A stretch of DNA of 64,000 nucleotides from Heliocybe sulcata (GCA_004369045.1 ML213504.1:901508-965507); one strand, 5' to 3'. Shown: positions 49,364-62,040, numbered from the stretch's first letter. The notes: generated by a model from the letters alone, not told the origin. Program-made: numbers and translations.

Positions 49364-49408
49364 CTTTCCTTTCCTTTTTCTTTTTCTTTTTCTTTTCTTT
49401 TCTTTTTT
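49364..49408 (+). repeat. TTTTC-type pyrimidine microsatellite
   Basis: An uninterrupted run of T and C made of TTTTTC and TTTTC units lies about 270 bp before the first MFS transporter start codon. Such tracts are common in fungal promoters and 5' leaders and vary in length between strains. Confidence 0.8.
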
Positions 49409-49680
49409 CACATCTTAGTCATTATCGTGCCCCACTTATCGCTTCGTGTGGCTCACGCCTCTCATGCCATGGTTTGCTAGGTTAACTATAGCTGCTCTTA
49501 TCATCGACGGGTACAGTTCATCCTTCCGGAGAACTTCCGTCATCAGGAAGATACTGACATGGTCCTGAGAGGTACGGTAAGCGTTTGGGTTATAAGCACC
49601 GCGCCCTGCCGTCAAGGTTTGGCTTCGTCCCTGTTCTCTGAGCGGCCCTCGACGGATCCTAACTGTCACATTCGACGGCA

Positions 49681-52219
49681 ATGGCTTCTATCGATGAGAA
49701 GACGATTCATGACGAGCGGAAGGCTTCTCAGGAAGATATTGAGGAGAAGCTTGGTACAACCACTTCTGTCTCGGAAGTGGACACGAGCGAGGGTGATGAG
49801 GCTTTGCAGCTGGTGGGGAAGGAGCGTACTGTGCAGTTCAGCGAGGAGTACAACCGCAAGCTGAGGCGGAAGCTGGTGAATATGCTCTCACATCCAGACG
49901 GGTTGCACCGGCTTATTCAAGCATGAATCTCTAGGACCTGTGGATCCCACCGCTATGCGCCGCGGTCTACTTTACTCAGTTCCTGTAAGTTGTGAGAACG
50001 GTGCGACATCCATCATGAACTCACCCCGGCTGTCTATGCCAGAGACAAGACATCCCTGAATTATGCTAGGTAAGTATCTTTCGCATTAGAGGCCTGGCAG
50101 TATCACTTAATGCTCTCCTCAGTATAATGGGTCTTCCTATTACAGGACAGGTGCCGTTGCTGCCACTCCCAATTCCCGAGCTCTGCTAACGCCATGTTAA
50201 GAACTACAATCTGGTATCAATGGCCTTCTATCTAGGTAAGAGTAACGCCTGGTGGTTCCAGTGTCTTCCAACCCAGATTTCTAGGCTTCTTGGTCTGGGA
50301 ATTCCCCACTGTCTACATCTCGCAGAAGCTGCGGGTAGCTAAGTACCTCGGTAATGCTCCCGCCCTGCTCAATTATATCGCTGGACTGAACGACGAGATT
50401 AGGTGCGAATGTCGTGGTCTGGGGCGCTCTCCTGATGCTTCACGCTTCGACTACCTCATTTGGCGGTTTCTTTGCCCTTCGTTTCCTGCTCGGTAAGTCG
50501 TCAGATGGTAATTGGCCAAGCGAATATCTAACACGCATACTATATAGGCATGTGTGAGAGCTGCGTCGCGCCTCTCCTGATCCTGATCATTTCGATGTTC
50601 TATAAAAAGAATGAGCAGGTATGAACAACGGTAACTGCATGCCCAGGTTGACTGAACGCGGCAATAGGCGTCTCGGATATCATGGTTTTATGTCATGGTT
50701 GGTGCATTGTCGAGACAGGCGCTGGTGGAGTGGCTGATCTGTTTCATAGAACGGTCTTACACAAGTCTTCGGTGGTTTCGTCGCTTATGTGAGTTATGCT
50801 ATCTGGGTTGGACCTCCGCCGTTATTGACGCAGCGCGATCTTCGATAGGGCGTCTCTTTCTCCGATGGCCGCGCTCTCGCACCGTACAAGATCATTTACA
50901 TTCTCCTCGGAGGCATGGCGATTGTAGTCGGGATCTGTATCTTGATCTGGATGCCCGATTCTCCTGTTCACGCCCAACTGCTCACGAAAGAAGAGCGCAT
51001 TGCGGCTCTCGAGAGGGTCAGGGATGACCAAGTAGGTGTGGAGAACCATAATTTGAAGAAGGATCAAGTCGTGGAAGCGTTGTTGGACGTTCGGACGTGG
51101 CTGGTCGTTTTGACCACCATGCTGAGTAAGTCCTCCGGACACTCAGCGCAATGTAGCTTTTACTCAGAGGTCATCTAGCCAGTATCCCTAATGGCGCTTT
51201 GAGTAATTGTAAGTCCATTCATCCGTCGTTCATGAGGTTCCCCATTCAGCTCTTCTGCAGTCAGCAACATCATCATCAAGGGATTCGGTTACACGTACGA
51301 AGATCCAGCTTTCCCCCTTTGCTTGTCCGAGACTGACCATGTCTTAAAGTTCGAAACAGACGCTTATCCTTTCTACTCCGGGTGGAGCTGTCGCTTCAGC
51401 GATGACTCTGTTCTGTGGTTGGTACTCTGACAAGAAGGCAAGTTTCTAGCTTTGTGAACATACAATCGTCATTGATGATTCGGCCAACTTGTAGGGCGAA
51501 CGAATGCTCCCGATTGTGTTCGCGATTGTTCCGACCATCGTTGGTGCAGGTTCGGTGACCTACTTTTACTGCCGGTTTCGGCGTATTTATGTTTTGTGTC
51601 CACAGCCATTCTGATCGGCATGAACCACTCCGGCCAGAAAGGAGTCCTATTATTTGGTGAGTGCACCTTTCGCGTGGAGGTTAGGCGCTACTGTATCTAA
51701 CTCCGGTATGCAGCGTCGTACTTGATCGGAACGTTCGGCAGTGCTTTGTCATCGGTATATGCCTATAACGCCAGCAACACTAGTGGACATACTAAGAAGG
51801 TACGCGCTTCGCGGGGTGGCGAATATAGCACAATTGACATGGGTCCTAGTCCACCATCAATGCCATGACGCTCTTCACGTTCAGTATCGGGAATATCATC
51901 GGAACCGAAATCTTCCAGCCCAAGGACGCTCCTGATTACATCCCGGGCAAGACGGCCATCATGGTGCTTCTTATCGTGCAGCTGGGTGTCTCATTCCTGT
52001 TGCGCTGGATCAATATACGCTTGAACAAGAAAAATCAAGCGCGTCTGCAGGAGGAGAAGGTCCGGAGAGGCTGGACGGACGAGGACATGCAGAAAGAACG
52101 GGAGCGCCACGCGTTCGCCGACTTGACCGACAAGCAGTAAGTTGGCCGCTACCTGTGAAACGCTGGACAGTCTTTGATTGCATCTCTACAGGAACATCTT
52201 TTTCGTGTATACGATCTAG
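49681..52219 (+). CDS. MFS transporter, Dal5/allantoate permease type, copy 1
   Basis: The start is ATG 49681 (MASIDEKTIHDERKASQED), with many short introns and a stop at 52217-52219. Conserved blocks in order: LDLWIPPLCAAVYFTQFL, DKTSLNYASIMGLPI, GFLVWEFPTVYISQKL, ANVVVWGALLMLHASTTSF, GMCESCVAPLLILIISMFYK, WFYVMNGLTQVFGGFVAY, ILLGGMAIVVGICILIWMPD, SPVHAQLLTKEERIAALER, SNIIIKGFGYTS, YAYNASNTSGHTKKST and NIIGTEIFQPKDAPDYIPG. These are typical of the anion:cation symporter family in fungi (allantoate, nicotinate, pantothenate and related organic anions). Twelve membrane helices and a plasma membrane location are expected. The substrate cannot be read from the sequence. No break was found in the exons that I followed. 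Confidence 0.88.
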
Positions 52220-52899
52220 TCCTGATAGATGGAGCCTACGGTTGTATTCATAGTTTACATGCCGTAAATGTCGCCGCAGTTTTACGGCTATCCTCCTCTC
52301 AAAACGTCAAGATTAGCTACTCTCAATTGGCTCCTCTGATTAATCGCCACGCCACAATTGAGGTGACTTATGAGCATTGAGATTTTCGAGATCATGGCAA
52401 TGATGTCTCGACCTGCCACGATGTTTACTAACCACCTAGCTAATATGCCAGCATGCGATGAACTTAAGTAGGACCTTGACACGGGAGGCGCTCCTATGGG
52501 AGGTTCTCTGCGGACGTAGTACAACGTAGTCCCCCGCCGATCTTAATTCACACGCCATGTACCCGCGTGCCTTGACCAGGATCGCGTTCACGAAATCGAT
52601 TCTAGACATCTATCTCTGCTCTCATCCCGCTGATACCTCTTGAACAAATATTGCAAATTGCTTCGTCCGAGAATCTGGAGTTTCGACTGCATCTCGCTAT
52701 GATTATCTGGTAATCTCGGGGGATCTGGTCGTGTCATGCAGTTATGTATGTAAGTGGGTCCTTTGCCGACCCGGTAGTGCGCTAGTCCCGAAAGGAATTT
52801 TGAGAAGTCGATGTTCCTCACGCATTCGTGACTAACCTTATAAAATGGCTTCGGGAGGCTGAGGAATCGCTCGGTGCTTCATCCTCGTATCTACGCCCC
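52220..52899. promoter_or_regulatory. Upstream region of second MFS transporter
   Basis: A 680-bp spacer with a TATAAAA box at 52840-52846, about 55 bp before the second transporter ATG (52900). No gene is seen. Confidence 0.45.
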
Positions 52900-55333
52900 A
52901 TGGCTCTGACCGTTCAACCCGAGAGGCAGTCCAGTGACAGCAGCGGTAAAAAGCAGGCTGCCAGCGCCGAATGGGATCAGTATCGAGCGAACACGGTCAA
53001 TTCCGTGGCATTGTCCATCGACGGTGATGAAGCTTTGAAGCTTGTGACAGCGGAACGGACGCTTGAGTTCACTGATGCTGATTACGATGCCGTCAGGAGG
53101 AAGCTGGTGAGCCCTTTTCAGCTGGTCTAAATAACTTCTCTGATGAATGTGCTTTGCAGGATTGGATCATCCCTCCTCTTTGCGCCCTAGTTTACTTGAA
53201 CCAATATTTGTGCGTCTACCAGTCGAAGGTTTGGGCAGGAATTAAGCTGGCGGTTGTGATATCAGGGACAAGACGGCTTTGAACTATGCCAGGTATGTTT
53301 GTTACATTTGTGGAGCCCAAGAGACACCCTAAATTCGCTTAGTATCATGGACTTTCCAATCAAGGGCCAAGTACGTCCGAACAAACGTTTTGTATACATA
53401 TGCACTTACGTCTAACGCAGGACTACAACTTGGTGGCGATGGCCTTCTATATCGGTGCGGTACCAGCCTGGCACTCTGAAGAGACACTGTATACTGATAG
53501 ACGAACCGCTACTGATAGGCTTCCTGGTCTGGGAATTTCCGACCATGTACATTGCCCAGAAGACGAGGCTGGGCAAATACCTCGGAATCAACGTGGTGCT
53601 CTGGGGTATCGTCTTGATGTTGCACGCCATCCCGACAACGTTCGGGCCGTTCTTCGCTCTGCGATTTATCTTGGGTCAGTGTATTTTTTCTATGACACGC
53701 GGCATACCTCCTGATAATTATATTATCAAGGCATGCTTGAATCCTGTGCTGCTCCGGTACAGATCCTCATTACGGGCATGTTCTACAAGAAGAACGAGCA
53801 GGTGAGCGATCGAAGGAGTCTTGCTGCGTCTTGGGGATTGCTCACACACCATGTAGGCTATGCGAATAGCATGGTGGTACCTTCAGGTACACTCTGCTGA
53901 CTACGTGTCGATTATCGTAACTCACTTATTTTGTCAGAGCGGTACCGCCAGCGTAGTCGGCGGGTTCATAGCATATGTAAGTTCTACAGGACTCCTGTCG
54001 CTATTTAGTACTTAGGCCTCGATCAGGGCATTTCATTCGCCACGGACGGCCGGATACCCGCATGGAAGATTTTGTATCTGGTCTTCGGGGCCATGGCGGT
54101 TGTCGTAGGCATAATGGTTCTCATCTGGCTGCCGGACTCTCCCCTGCATGCCAGATTGCTAACGGAAAGGGAGAGAACCATCGCTCTCGAGCGTATTAGA
54201 GACGATCAGATCGGCGTGGAGAATAAGAAAATCAAAAGGGAGCAAGTTTGGGAAGCGTTCACAGATATAAGGACTTGGATAATTGTCCTCATGATGATGC
54301 TTAGTAAGTCTGGTCGTTGCATTGTATAGCTGATTTATGCGACGACTTTCACAGCCGCTATACCGAACGGAGGTCTGGCCAACTGTAAGCTCTGTTCGAT
54401 GCTATCCTAGCCCAGCGGGTTTACTAAAGTAATTTCCAGTCAGTAACCTGATTATTAAGGTCGGTAGAGGTTATTGTCTCCCTCATGAACTTACATATAC
54501 TAAATATTCTGGCCTTTGAAGAGTTTCGGTTATTCGTGAGTATGACTGGAGTGGCCCATGAAATGCCTTAACACGTGTCGCGTAGAACACGAGAGACCCT
54601 GCTCCTGTCCACGCCAAGCGGATTGGTCGCAGTGCTTTGGCTGCTGCTTCTGTCCAGGTTCTCTGATAAAATGGTGAGCCTGACTGTCCTTGGCATATCG
54701 ATCTGTTTTATATTAGTGAAACAGGGCGAAAGAATGCTGCCGCTTGCTTTGACAGTCCTGCCGACAGTAGTGGGAGCAGCCATCCTCATTGGTCTGAATG
54801 GTACAGATGAAAAGGGGGCACTTCTTTTCGGTAAGCTCATGGACCGTTTAAAATACCAAGCTGACTGACTGCGGCGTGCAGCGGTCTACATCATCAGCTG
54901 CTTCGGTGGTTCCGTCTCTTTCATATACGCCTACAACGCCAGTAACATCAGTGGCTATACGAAGAAAGTCACCGTCAATGCTCTGACCTTGGTATCTTTC
55001 AGCCTGGGTAATATAATCGGTACGGAGACCTTTCAAGCGAAGGACGCCCCGAACTATATTCCGGGCAAGCTGTCGATTATGATCCTGCTCGCTGTGGAGT
55101 TCTTCCTCTGCTTCCTGATGCGCTGGATTAATGTCCGCAAGAATCGGAAGAGACGTGCGGTGTTAGAGAAGAGGAAGGAAGAGAATGGATGGTCTGATGA
55201 AGCTATGGCCAAAGACAAGGAGAGACACGCATTCCTGGATCTTACTGACGAAGAGTGAGTGTTCGTGCCCCTCGTTGGGACCAGCGATGCTGAAGCTTCG
55301 GACAGGAATCCACACTTCATGTATACGCTGTGA
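52900..55333 (+). CDS. MFS transporter, Dal5/allantoate permease type, copy 2
   Basis: The start is ATG 52900 (MALTVQPERQSSDSSGKKQA). The frame also extends upstream to 52828, but only with a GTG there. Blocks match copy 1: DWIIPPLCALVYLNQYL, DKTALNYASIMDFPI, GFLVWEFPTMYIAQKTRLG, VVLWGIVLMLHAIPTTFGPF, GMLESCAAPVQILITGMFYK, VFGAMAVVVGIMVLIWLPDS, RLLTERERTIALERIRDDQI, YAYNASNISGYTKKVT and NIIGTETFQAKDAPNYIPG. The stop is 55331-55333 (NPHFMYTL). The intron positions that I could place agree with copy 1, for example within the FALRF(L/I)LG codon run and before the last exon. It is a tandem duplicate that has diverged, chiefly in the N-terminal tail. Confidence 0.88.
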
Positions 55334-55684
55334 CGAATATCCATCATGTAGATAACGATACTTTCCACGAGATACCTATACGTCTGTGTATGATGTTACC
55401 TACCACTACATGTTGTTTCTTTAGTCTTTTAGTAACTCGTCGGTCTCTTCAGCTCGGAGGTCCGGCATCTTGATGAGTGCCCGGTCAGTTCTATTTTAGT
55501 CGGATAGACAAACCCCGGATTTGCTTCCGCTTCGGCGTGAACTGGATCGACGCCTTTCCAATTGCAAGGGTCTCTTGCTTCGACTATGAATCGGGACTTG
55601 CGTCTGCCCTGCAGTATGCTTTGATAGAGACTCATCTGGTCCGAAAGTCGCAATGTCAATCTGAACCTGCGCCAGAACTAGGAA
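55334..55684. other. Intergenic spacer
   Basis: About 350 bp between the second transporter and the next plus-strand gene. A plus frame at 55477-55833 overlaps the next gene in another reading and is not supported. Confidence 0.4.
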
Positions 55685-58316
55685 ATGCAGCCCCTGACTT
55701 CACCGAACCTTCGCAATATCAGCAGCAGCAAGCTGCGCAAGGACGACCTCATTGCCAGGTATATAAAGGGACAAAAGGGTTATGTGTCTGGATACGCTCG
55801 GGACTCGCGAAACATGTTGGGGAATATCTCTGAAGAGCCTCCTAATGGCGAGAAGCAAGTCCTCGCTTCGGGCTTTGCGACCCCGGTCCTCAAGCCTAGG
55901 GTCCCTCCCACCGGAACCAAAAATGTTGTGAAAACCGCTACTACCTCTAATTCCCCCCTGAAGTCGACGTCGCACGCCAAACGTTCACGAAGCACGGACA
56001 AGAGGCCCCCGAAATCCGGCGCATCGAAGAACGAGGCCGAAAATGTCGATCCACGAAAGCACTCTGTGGGAAAACCTATTCGTAAACGTCCAATGACACC
56101 GGATCCAGACGAGGAGCGGGGTGCTAGTGAGCCTTTATTCCCAAGTTCACTATTATCTCCCTAACTTCAACGTTTATGGGGCAGGGCTTGCTGAAAGGAG
56201 AGAACGCAAGCGAGCCAAGAAAGCCATCACCAACCCCAAAGACGTGGAAGATGCATCAGAGCGTTCTGATGCCGAAGAGGACCCAGGAGACTCAAGGTCC
56301 AGTAAGCACTTGAGCAAAGGCAAGACGGGAGGCAGGAAGAAGGAAGGGAAGAAATTAAAGGTCCCTGCTGGCCTTGCGTTGATGAATGGATTTTCAGCAA
56401 AGAATTTAGGAAAGAATAGGCTGACGGTGCGTATGCTTCTTGCTCTCTCGCGTAACATTTGGGGTTGAACGTGGCTATAATCAGCTGAAGCCTGAGCCGC
56501 AGTCGGGTGTGTTTAATAAGGGTAAGGCTTCAGCGAAAGTTAAGGTTGATAGGAAAGCCGACAAGCGAGCGAAAGGTTCGTATCTGCAGATTAAACGGTT
56601 CCCGTCTGACGATGTCGCGTTTGTGAAGGACTCGACGATAGCGTCTTCTCAGAGTTTCGTTTCCTCAACAAGAGCGAACCTCCAGACGTCCTTCCGAGGC
56701 AAAAGGAACTGGAGACAGGTTCTGCACTTTCCTTGGATGAGCCCAGGAGTGTTCGTGATAAGAACAGCGATATTGGACCCTTCAATTCCAGAACCGAATC
56801 GAAGGCGCAAGATGCTAGTGAAATGGACAGCTCTCCCGTCTTTCCAGATGTTGATAACTTATCCGCATCAGCGCAGGGACAAGATCAGGAATCGCAAGTG
56901 TGGGATATTGAAGTCGAGGGTCGCAGTCTTCCTTCTGAAGCTTCTTCCGTGTCTCTCGGTAGCTGTGCGCAAGAGGGGACGGTCCTCTTGAACATGCCCA
57001 TCTTCCAATGCCCGAAGGACCAGCGCCACGAGGAATCTGAAGCCAAGACTGGCAACGCGCAAACAAGCAAGTCGACAAATGCAAAGAACGTCGATGTCAA
57101 TGCGAGGGCTTGTCCTGTACTCTCTTGCCGCAGTTCCTCAATCGGGCCCTCCGAGTCTGCCTCGCAGGCGCAGCTGGTGAAGCTGGACCACGCGGCAACA
57201 TTCGGCAACGTGTCAAGGTTCTTTCCCCAGCCTCCTCATGTCCTGGGAGACAGCCTGAGCGAGATCGTGGACGCAAAAGCTATTGTGCACTCTGACCAGC
57301 AGCCGGTCATGGATCACTCGCAGTTATCTTATCTGTCGCCGCACCATAGTCTGGACTTTGACGATGTAGCCTTCGGAGACGGACAGCTCGTACCGACGGA
57401 CCTTCCTCCCGCAGATCCTGAAGCACCCTCTCTGTCCCTCCATGCCGACATGTGTGACGTGGTCAGCGGCTTGCCCATGGGTTCCGAAGTACCCGACGAC
57501 TGTGACCCTTTGGATCATGGTGCTGTCTCTCCTGCTCTGTCCGTGAACTCGCTCGAACTTGCGCTGCAAACCTATGAAGCCGATCATGTTTTGGACGCTC
57601 ATCTACCAGAACCAATATCTGCGCAAGAGTATGTCCCGTATGAGTACTGTGCATCTGATGCGCCACAGACTATCGATCACGCTTACGCTGGTTTATACGC
57701 CGAGGACCATGACTCTGTTGCTGATGGTCTGGACACTATCGATGAATCCGCCTTTTGGAGACTGAAGCATGCTGAAGAGGAACCGGCCGGCCTTGCGATT
57801 CATTCAGCCGCAGGAGATTGGCAGGACCATGAAGGTTATTACGAGGACCACGTCGCTCCGGACACGGTACCCGGGGATAATATGCGAGAGATCTGGACTT
57901 ACCGAGATGGCGCTGCATCCAATGCTCCCAGCGATGTGTACGAATATTGGCCCTCTATGCCGACGATAGGGGATATTTCTTTGGAAGAGGAGTACGGCAT
58001 GGACCTGGTGGAAGACGAGATAACTTTCGACGATACTGCACATGATTCTCTGTACGACTGCGGTACTCGGCCTCAAACGGGCTCCTCGCAACTCACTCTG
58101 CCTGATGACGTGTCGTCTACTTCAGATGATGGAACCATTGATGGTCCATCGCTATTGCCACTCTTCAGCGAAGGCCGCTCGCTGTTGCTGGGGTTCTCTA
58201 AGGACCACAAGCTCTCGCATACCTTGAATAGTTCCGGAAACAAGCCTGCCGCCTCTAAGGCAGAGAAGGATGTTGCCACAAGTCTGAAGGATCATTGGTT
58301 TCCCCAGAGACTCTGA
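55685..58316 (+). CDS. Large acidic hypothetical protein, probably disordered
   Basis: The start is ATG 55685 (MQPLTSPNLRNISSSKLRKD). Exons follow: DEERG|LAERRERKRAKKAI after an intron at about 56120-56183, then KNLGKNRLT|LKPEPQSGVF, then DKRAK|GLDDSVFSEFRFLNKSE (intron about 56575-56626, needed to pass a stop). A long last exon ends KDHWFPQRL (stop 58314-58316). The first half is basic and Ser/Lys-rich; the last 450 residues are strongly acidic with few ordered segments (MDLVEDEITFDDTAHDSLY). The conserved-looking ends are the first 50 and last 40 residues. No known domain is recognised. A nuclear or chromatin role is only a guess from the basic/acidic halves. Confidence 0.68.
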
Positions 58317-58572
58317 AAAAATCTACGTCGCAAGATATCGTTACTCTCTTTTCCCTCGTTCTCGCGCTTTCGAACTTTGGGTCTTCTCAGATGAATGTAT
58401 CACGGAGTCGTAGCTGTTGTATAATTGATGTATCCCATACTCCCGGTGACTAGCGCTTGCGGTGCCCATACTCGCAGAGACAACAGAGATGTGCCACATT
58501 TTTCCTCCAAGTCCGCACGTGCACGTGACTGTGCTGTCACAACTTTAGTTTCCCAGCTTGTTATGAGATTCT

Positions 58573-59785
58573 ATGGCGGACCAGGACCAAGCAGAGCACT
58601 TGTTACAATTGCTGCAAGCGCATGGGCAGGCATTCTTGGGCTCGTTTGATCTGCCTTCGCCGAGACCTACAAAGCGGAGAAGGACAGGAGATGACTACTC
58701 TGGCGACCGCGATGTGACTGAGGCTCCGAAACCCGAGGACAATGTAGGCTCAGAGGAAGAATGGACTGGTTTCGCGAATAAATCATCTTATGTTGGTGAT
58801 AGTGATGAGGATAGGTTAGAGTCTGATTACGGGTCTATATCGGCTGGTACGTGCGCCTAAGCTCGCGGTTGAGATTCGTTGTCTAAAGGCGATTGCAGAT
58901 TTTGAAGAGAACGATGATGGGTTCACTGCACAGTCCAGCAGTTCCCGGCCTGCGACTGTTGTGGTCTTCGATGGTGCTCAGAAGAGAGCAGATTCTATGC
59001 CTTCAAGCTCAAAGACCGAGATGAAAGCCTTCATGGTAATGCATGACATTCTTCCAATGCTCTCCTTATTGAAACTGTCCCAGTCCTCGAAAGTATCGAA
59101 GGTCACTCAAGAATCGAATAACAGTCAGCGAAACGCTGGTCGGACAGTAGATGTCGAGGACGAGGATCGGTAAGTCTCTATTCCTCATGGATTTGACACG
59201 CACTTGAACCTGGCTTCCCTAGCACCAACGCCGAAAACGACGCTGAATTACGGCGTCTTATCCACACGAAGCTGCTCTCTGGATCACTGAACCCTGAGCT
59301 AGATATGAAACCTGCTCAGCGCCGCAAAGCATTGGAAGGACGGGTAATGGAACTGGCAGGTGAAGTCAAATTGGGAAAGGGGGAGCGTTCCGTCAAGTCT
59401 GCGGAACGAAATAAGGCAGCGCAGAAGGTGCGCATTGGCATGCTTGCGAAACAGAAGGATAGGGAGGGAAAACATCTAGAGGAGGTACGTGAATATATCT
59501 TTCTCTCCCACATTCCCGCCTCACTGATGCATGCCGTCCTACTAGGCAAAGAATCTGGGCAACTACCATCCAACGATCAAGAAACTCTTCGAGCCTTCAG
59601 ATGGCCAGCGGTCTATCAGGAAACGCGAGAAGGGCTTGACCATGGGGATTGGCAAGTTCAAGAGCGGGGTATTGAAGTTGAGTAAGGAAGAGATCAGTTC
59701 CATACAGGGATCGAGCCCACCAAGTCGTGGGATGCATAGGGGAAGGGGAAGAGGAAGAGGCCGACCTGGAGGTCGACGAAAATAA
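58573..59785 (+). CDS. FAF1: FAF1-like ribosome biogenesis protein
   Basis: The start is ATG 58573 (MADQDQAEHLLQLLQAHGQA). Exons carry a Ser/Asp-rich first half with a basic patch PTKRRRTGDD. The conserved C-terminal block reads LRRLIHTKLLSGSLNPELD, RRKALEGRVMELAGEVKLGK, AERNKAAQKVRIGMLAKQKD and AKNLGNYHPTIKKLFEPSDG. The tail is Gly/Arg-rich (RGRGRGRGRPGGRRK), with a stop at 59783-59785. The block resembles yeast Faf1 and human C1orf131, which act in early 40S/18S rRNA processing in the nucleolus. The Gly/Arg tail fits an RNA-binding nucleolar protein. Assignment rests on the block AKNLGNYHPTIKKLF, recalled rather than searched. Confidence 0.72.
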
Positions 59786-59902
59786 CTTTACAAGCGTACA
59801 TAATGTTGTAATATCCATAATCCATGCGATGCCGTCCAAAGCCAATGCAACATGCCGTGGGAAGTCAGACTGAGCCTGCGATGTAATGTAGAATTGTCTG
59901 CA

Positions 59903-62040
59903 TCAGAATGTTTGAGCGTCTCTGGAAGACATCATCTGAGGATGTTGCCCGTATACTTGCGGAGCAGAAGACTGGTATCGGCCCGCGTCAGTCCTTGTTG
60001 GCTGCACTTGACTAAACGCGGAGATCATTCGATTGCATAAACGGTTGAGATAGCTACAAAACACATACATTGGAATTTGATTTCCGAAGTCATCAATCAG
60101 GATGACATTGGGGGGTACCGAAGGCCGACCAGAGCGAGATGAGCTAGATTGGGAACCGTGTCTCCTAACGGTCTCGACACGTCTGCGTGTGCGGATACCC
60201 ATGGTTAGTTTGTGGCATGCGAGGATTACACGGCACGTACGGAGATATGGGTCGTCCCCACTGATCAATGAGCTTGATGGGAAGACCATAGGAATCAGCA
60301 TCCTCGGGTGGTCCTGGGCTGTATGCTGAAGTACGACTCGAGTGGTCACTCCCGTCAAAGCGTTCGTGGTGTCTAGGTATAGTGCATTAGGATGACCGAC
60401 GTCTAGCCAAGAGAGACAGGAAAAACCTTTGATAGTCATGTCCAAAAGACTTCCCATAGTGGTCATCATGCATGTCGCCAGTTCTTCAGAGTGGCAAATA
60501 AGCAATACGGACAATGCATGAGAAACAAAATGATATACCGATACAACTCTCGGCCAAACTCGTCTTGAATAATCAGAGGATGTTTCCTCCGGCTTCTTTT
60601 CCTACCGCTGAAGTCTCCGACTCTGATATGCAACGTTGAATAGGGTGAACGCTAGGCCTGAATGATGCCCTCGCTTACCTAGTGATCTCTTTGCCATGCT
60701 CGTCCTTAAATATAACAGGCCGGTTGCTTGGAATAATATAGTATGTCTCTGCATGGCGGCGGCGGGACACCGTATGAATCAGCGGTTGCACATGATCGCG
60801 ACTGGTCATATGCTGCGTTGTGTGACTGGGCGACTGGTCAAAGATAAGCCGTCTGCAGAACTCGCAGGTTGCGATAGCTGGAAGCTTACATGATATTGGG
60901 CATGGCTACGAGGTGGTTGTGAGTATTCCCCTCGAGAACGTTCCGTACTCGCTGGAGGCCTGTCATACTCATAAGCACCGGGGGGAGGTATATGGTACGC
61001 CGGGGCTGGCGGAGGAATGGGTTGGCCATGTGGCTACAGAATCGGACGAGCATTACAATGTGAAAGTACACCGCCGCCATGGAATAAGTATACACGTACC
61101 TCCAAGGGAGTGTCAGGTCCGTAAGTAGGAACATGTTCACGGGCCGGTGAGGGTATGTACGACGTCGCCTGGGACCTATAGTCCAGTACAGTGGGCTCTT
61201 GGTCGGTCTGTCGACGCGAAGAACCATGTCGCATAGGTGGTGGCTGCTCCGACGCTTGATAAGCAGGTCGACGCGTTGAACGAGAACGATGCGGTTCTCT
61301 CGGATGGTGCTCCGTGTACTGCGAAGAGCCGGCTTCGTGGTACCTGGAAGAGCTTGGGTCCGGGTACCGGGAAGTGCCGGTGTCATAATACTGCGACGAG
61401 CCTGCATCATGGTACCGCGAAGAGCCTGCCTCGTGATACTCCGAGGGACCTGGTTCATGGTGGTACTCGTCCTGAGAATGCCGGCCTACATGGACATATC
61501 CATCCGAGACTGTACGAGCTGTCTCGTCCTCCTCTTCTTGAATGGTGCTGTACATCGTCGAGCGCGGGTCGTCTAGCCTCTGTACTCTCGGGATGCGGCT
61601 GTCACTGAATTCGGAGGGCGCTACGGAAGTGTGAGCCATAGAATGCGACCGAAAGTCAGCATCAGAAGGCGCCATTGACTGGGACCTATAATCCGAAGGG
61701 ACCGCCGTAGGGACCATGGAGTGCCGGATATCTTGATATTCATGAAGGTCCTCGTATTCATCATCGTCGCCGTCAATGGGAGTCCGGGCGGAATAACCCG
61801 ACTGGGTCTACGCAAGAAGGTAGACAGAAGAGTTAAAGTCGGACACAGCAACGTTAGAGCCGATAGAACAACACTTACTCGCTCCAATCCATATGTCTGA
61901 ACATTATCCGGTCTCAGATGTGAATTCCTCCCAACGCTCCCATAGTCATATGGCCGAGGCTGCATCCCATGCGCAGCCGCAGCCGCGGCACCCCTCGAAC
62001 TCGACCGCCTGAACGCCTGGAAGATCTTGGGTGGAGGCAT
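59903..62040 (-). CDS. Ser/Tyr-rich hypothetical protein with octapeptide repeats
   Basis: The start is ATG 62040 (MPPPKIFQAFRRSSSRG), followed by an alanine run. The middle holds about six 8-residue repeats of the type GSSRYHDA / GSSQYYDT / GTSRYPDP / SSSRYHEA (about 61310-61465 on the genome). After a Pro/Tyr-rich exon (PIPPPAPAYHIPPPGAYEY), several exons each end in a related motif: RPVIFKDEHGKEITR, HPLIIQDEFGRELYR, IKLIDQWGRPISP and PNVILIDDFGNQIPM. The stop is taken at 59903-59905. I do not know the family. The repeated I-x-(L/I/F)-x-D-x-x-G motifs resemble the C-terminal strands of a ubiquitin-like fold, but that is speculative. Minor exon boundaries are uncertain. Confidence 0.6.
61310..61465 (-). 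repeat. Coding tandem repeat, 24-bp unit
   Basis: Six imperfect 24-bp units inside the hypothetical gene on the minus strand encode eight-residue repeats with the pattern (G/S)-(S/T)-S-x-Y-x-x-x. The first and last units are the most degenerate. Coding minisatellites of this kind often vary in copy number between strains. Confidence 0.75.

Larger units (their letters stand above)
48339..49680. other. 1.3-kb intergenic region
   Basis: It holds no supported gene. It contains a pyrimidine-rich microsatellite (about 49364-49408) and two imperfect 22-bp direct repeats (listed separately). Frames here are short and A/T-rich. Confidence 0.45.

Noticed and set aside
61237-61608. Plus-strand repetitive 123-codon frame
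   Set aside because: It is the antisense shadow of the octapeptide repeats of the minus-strand gene.
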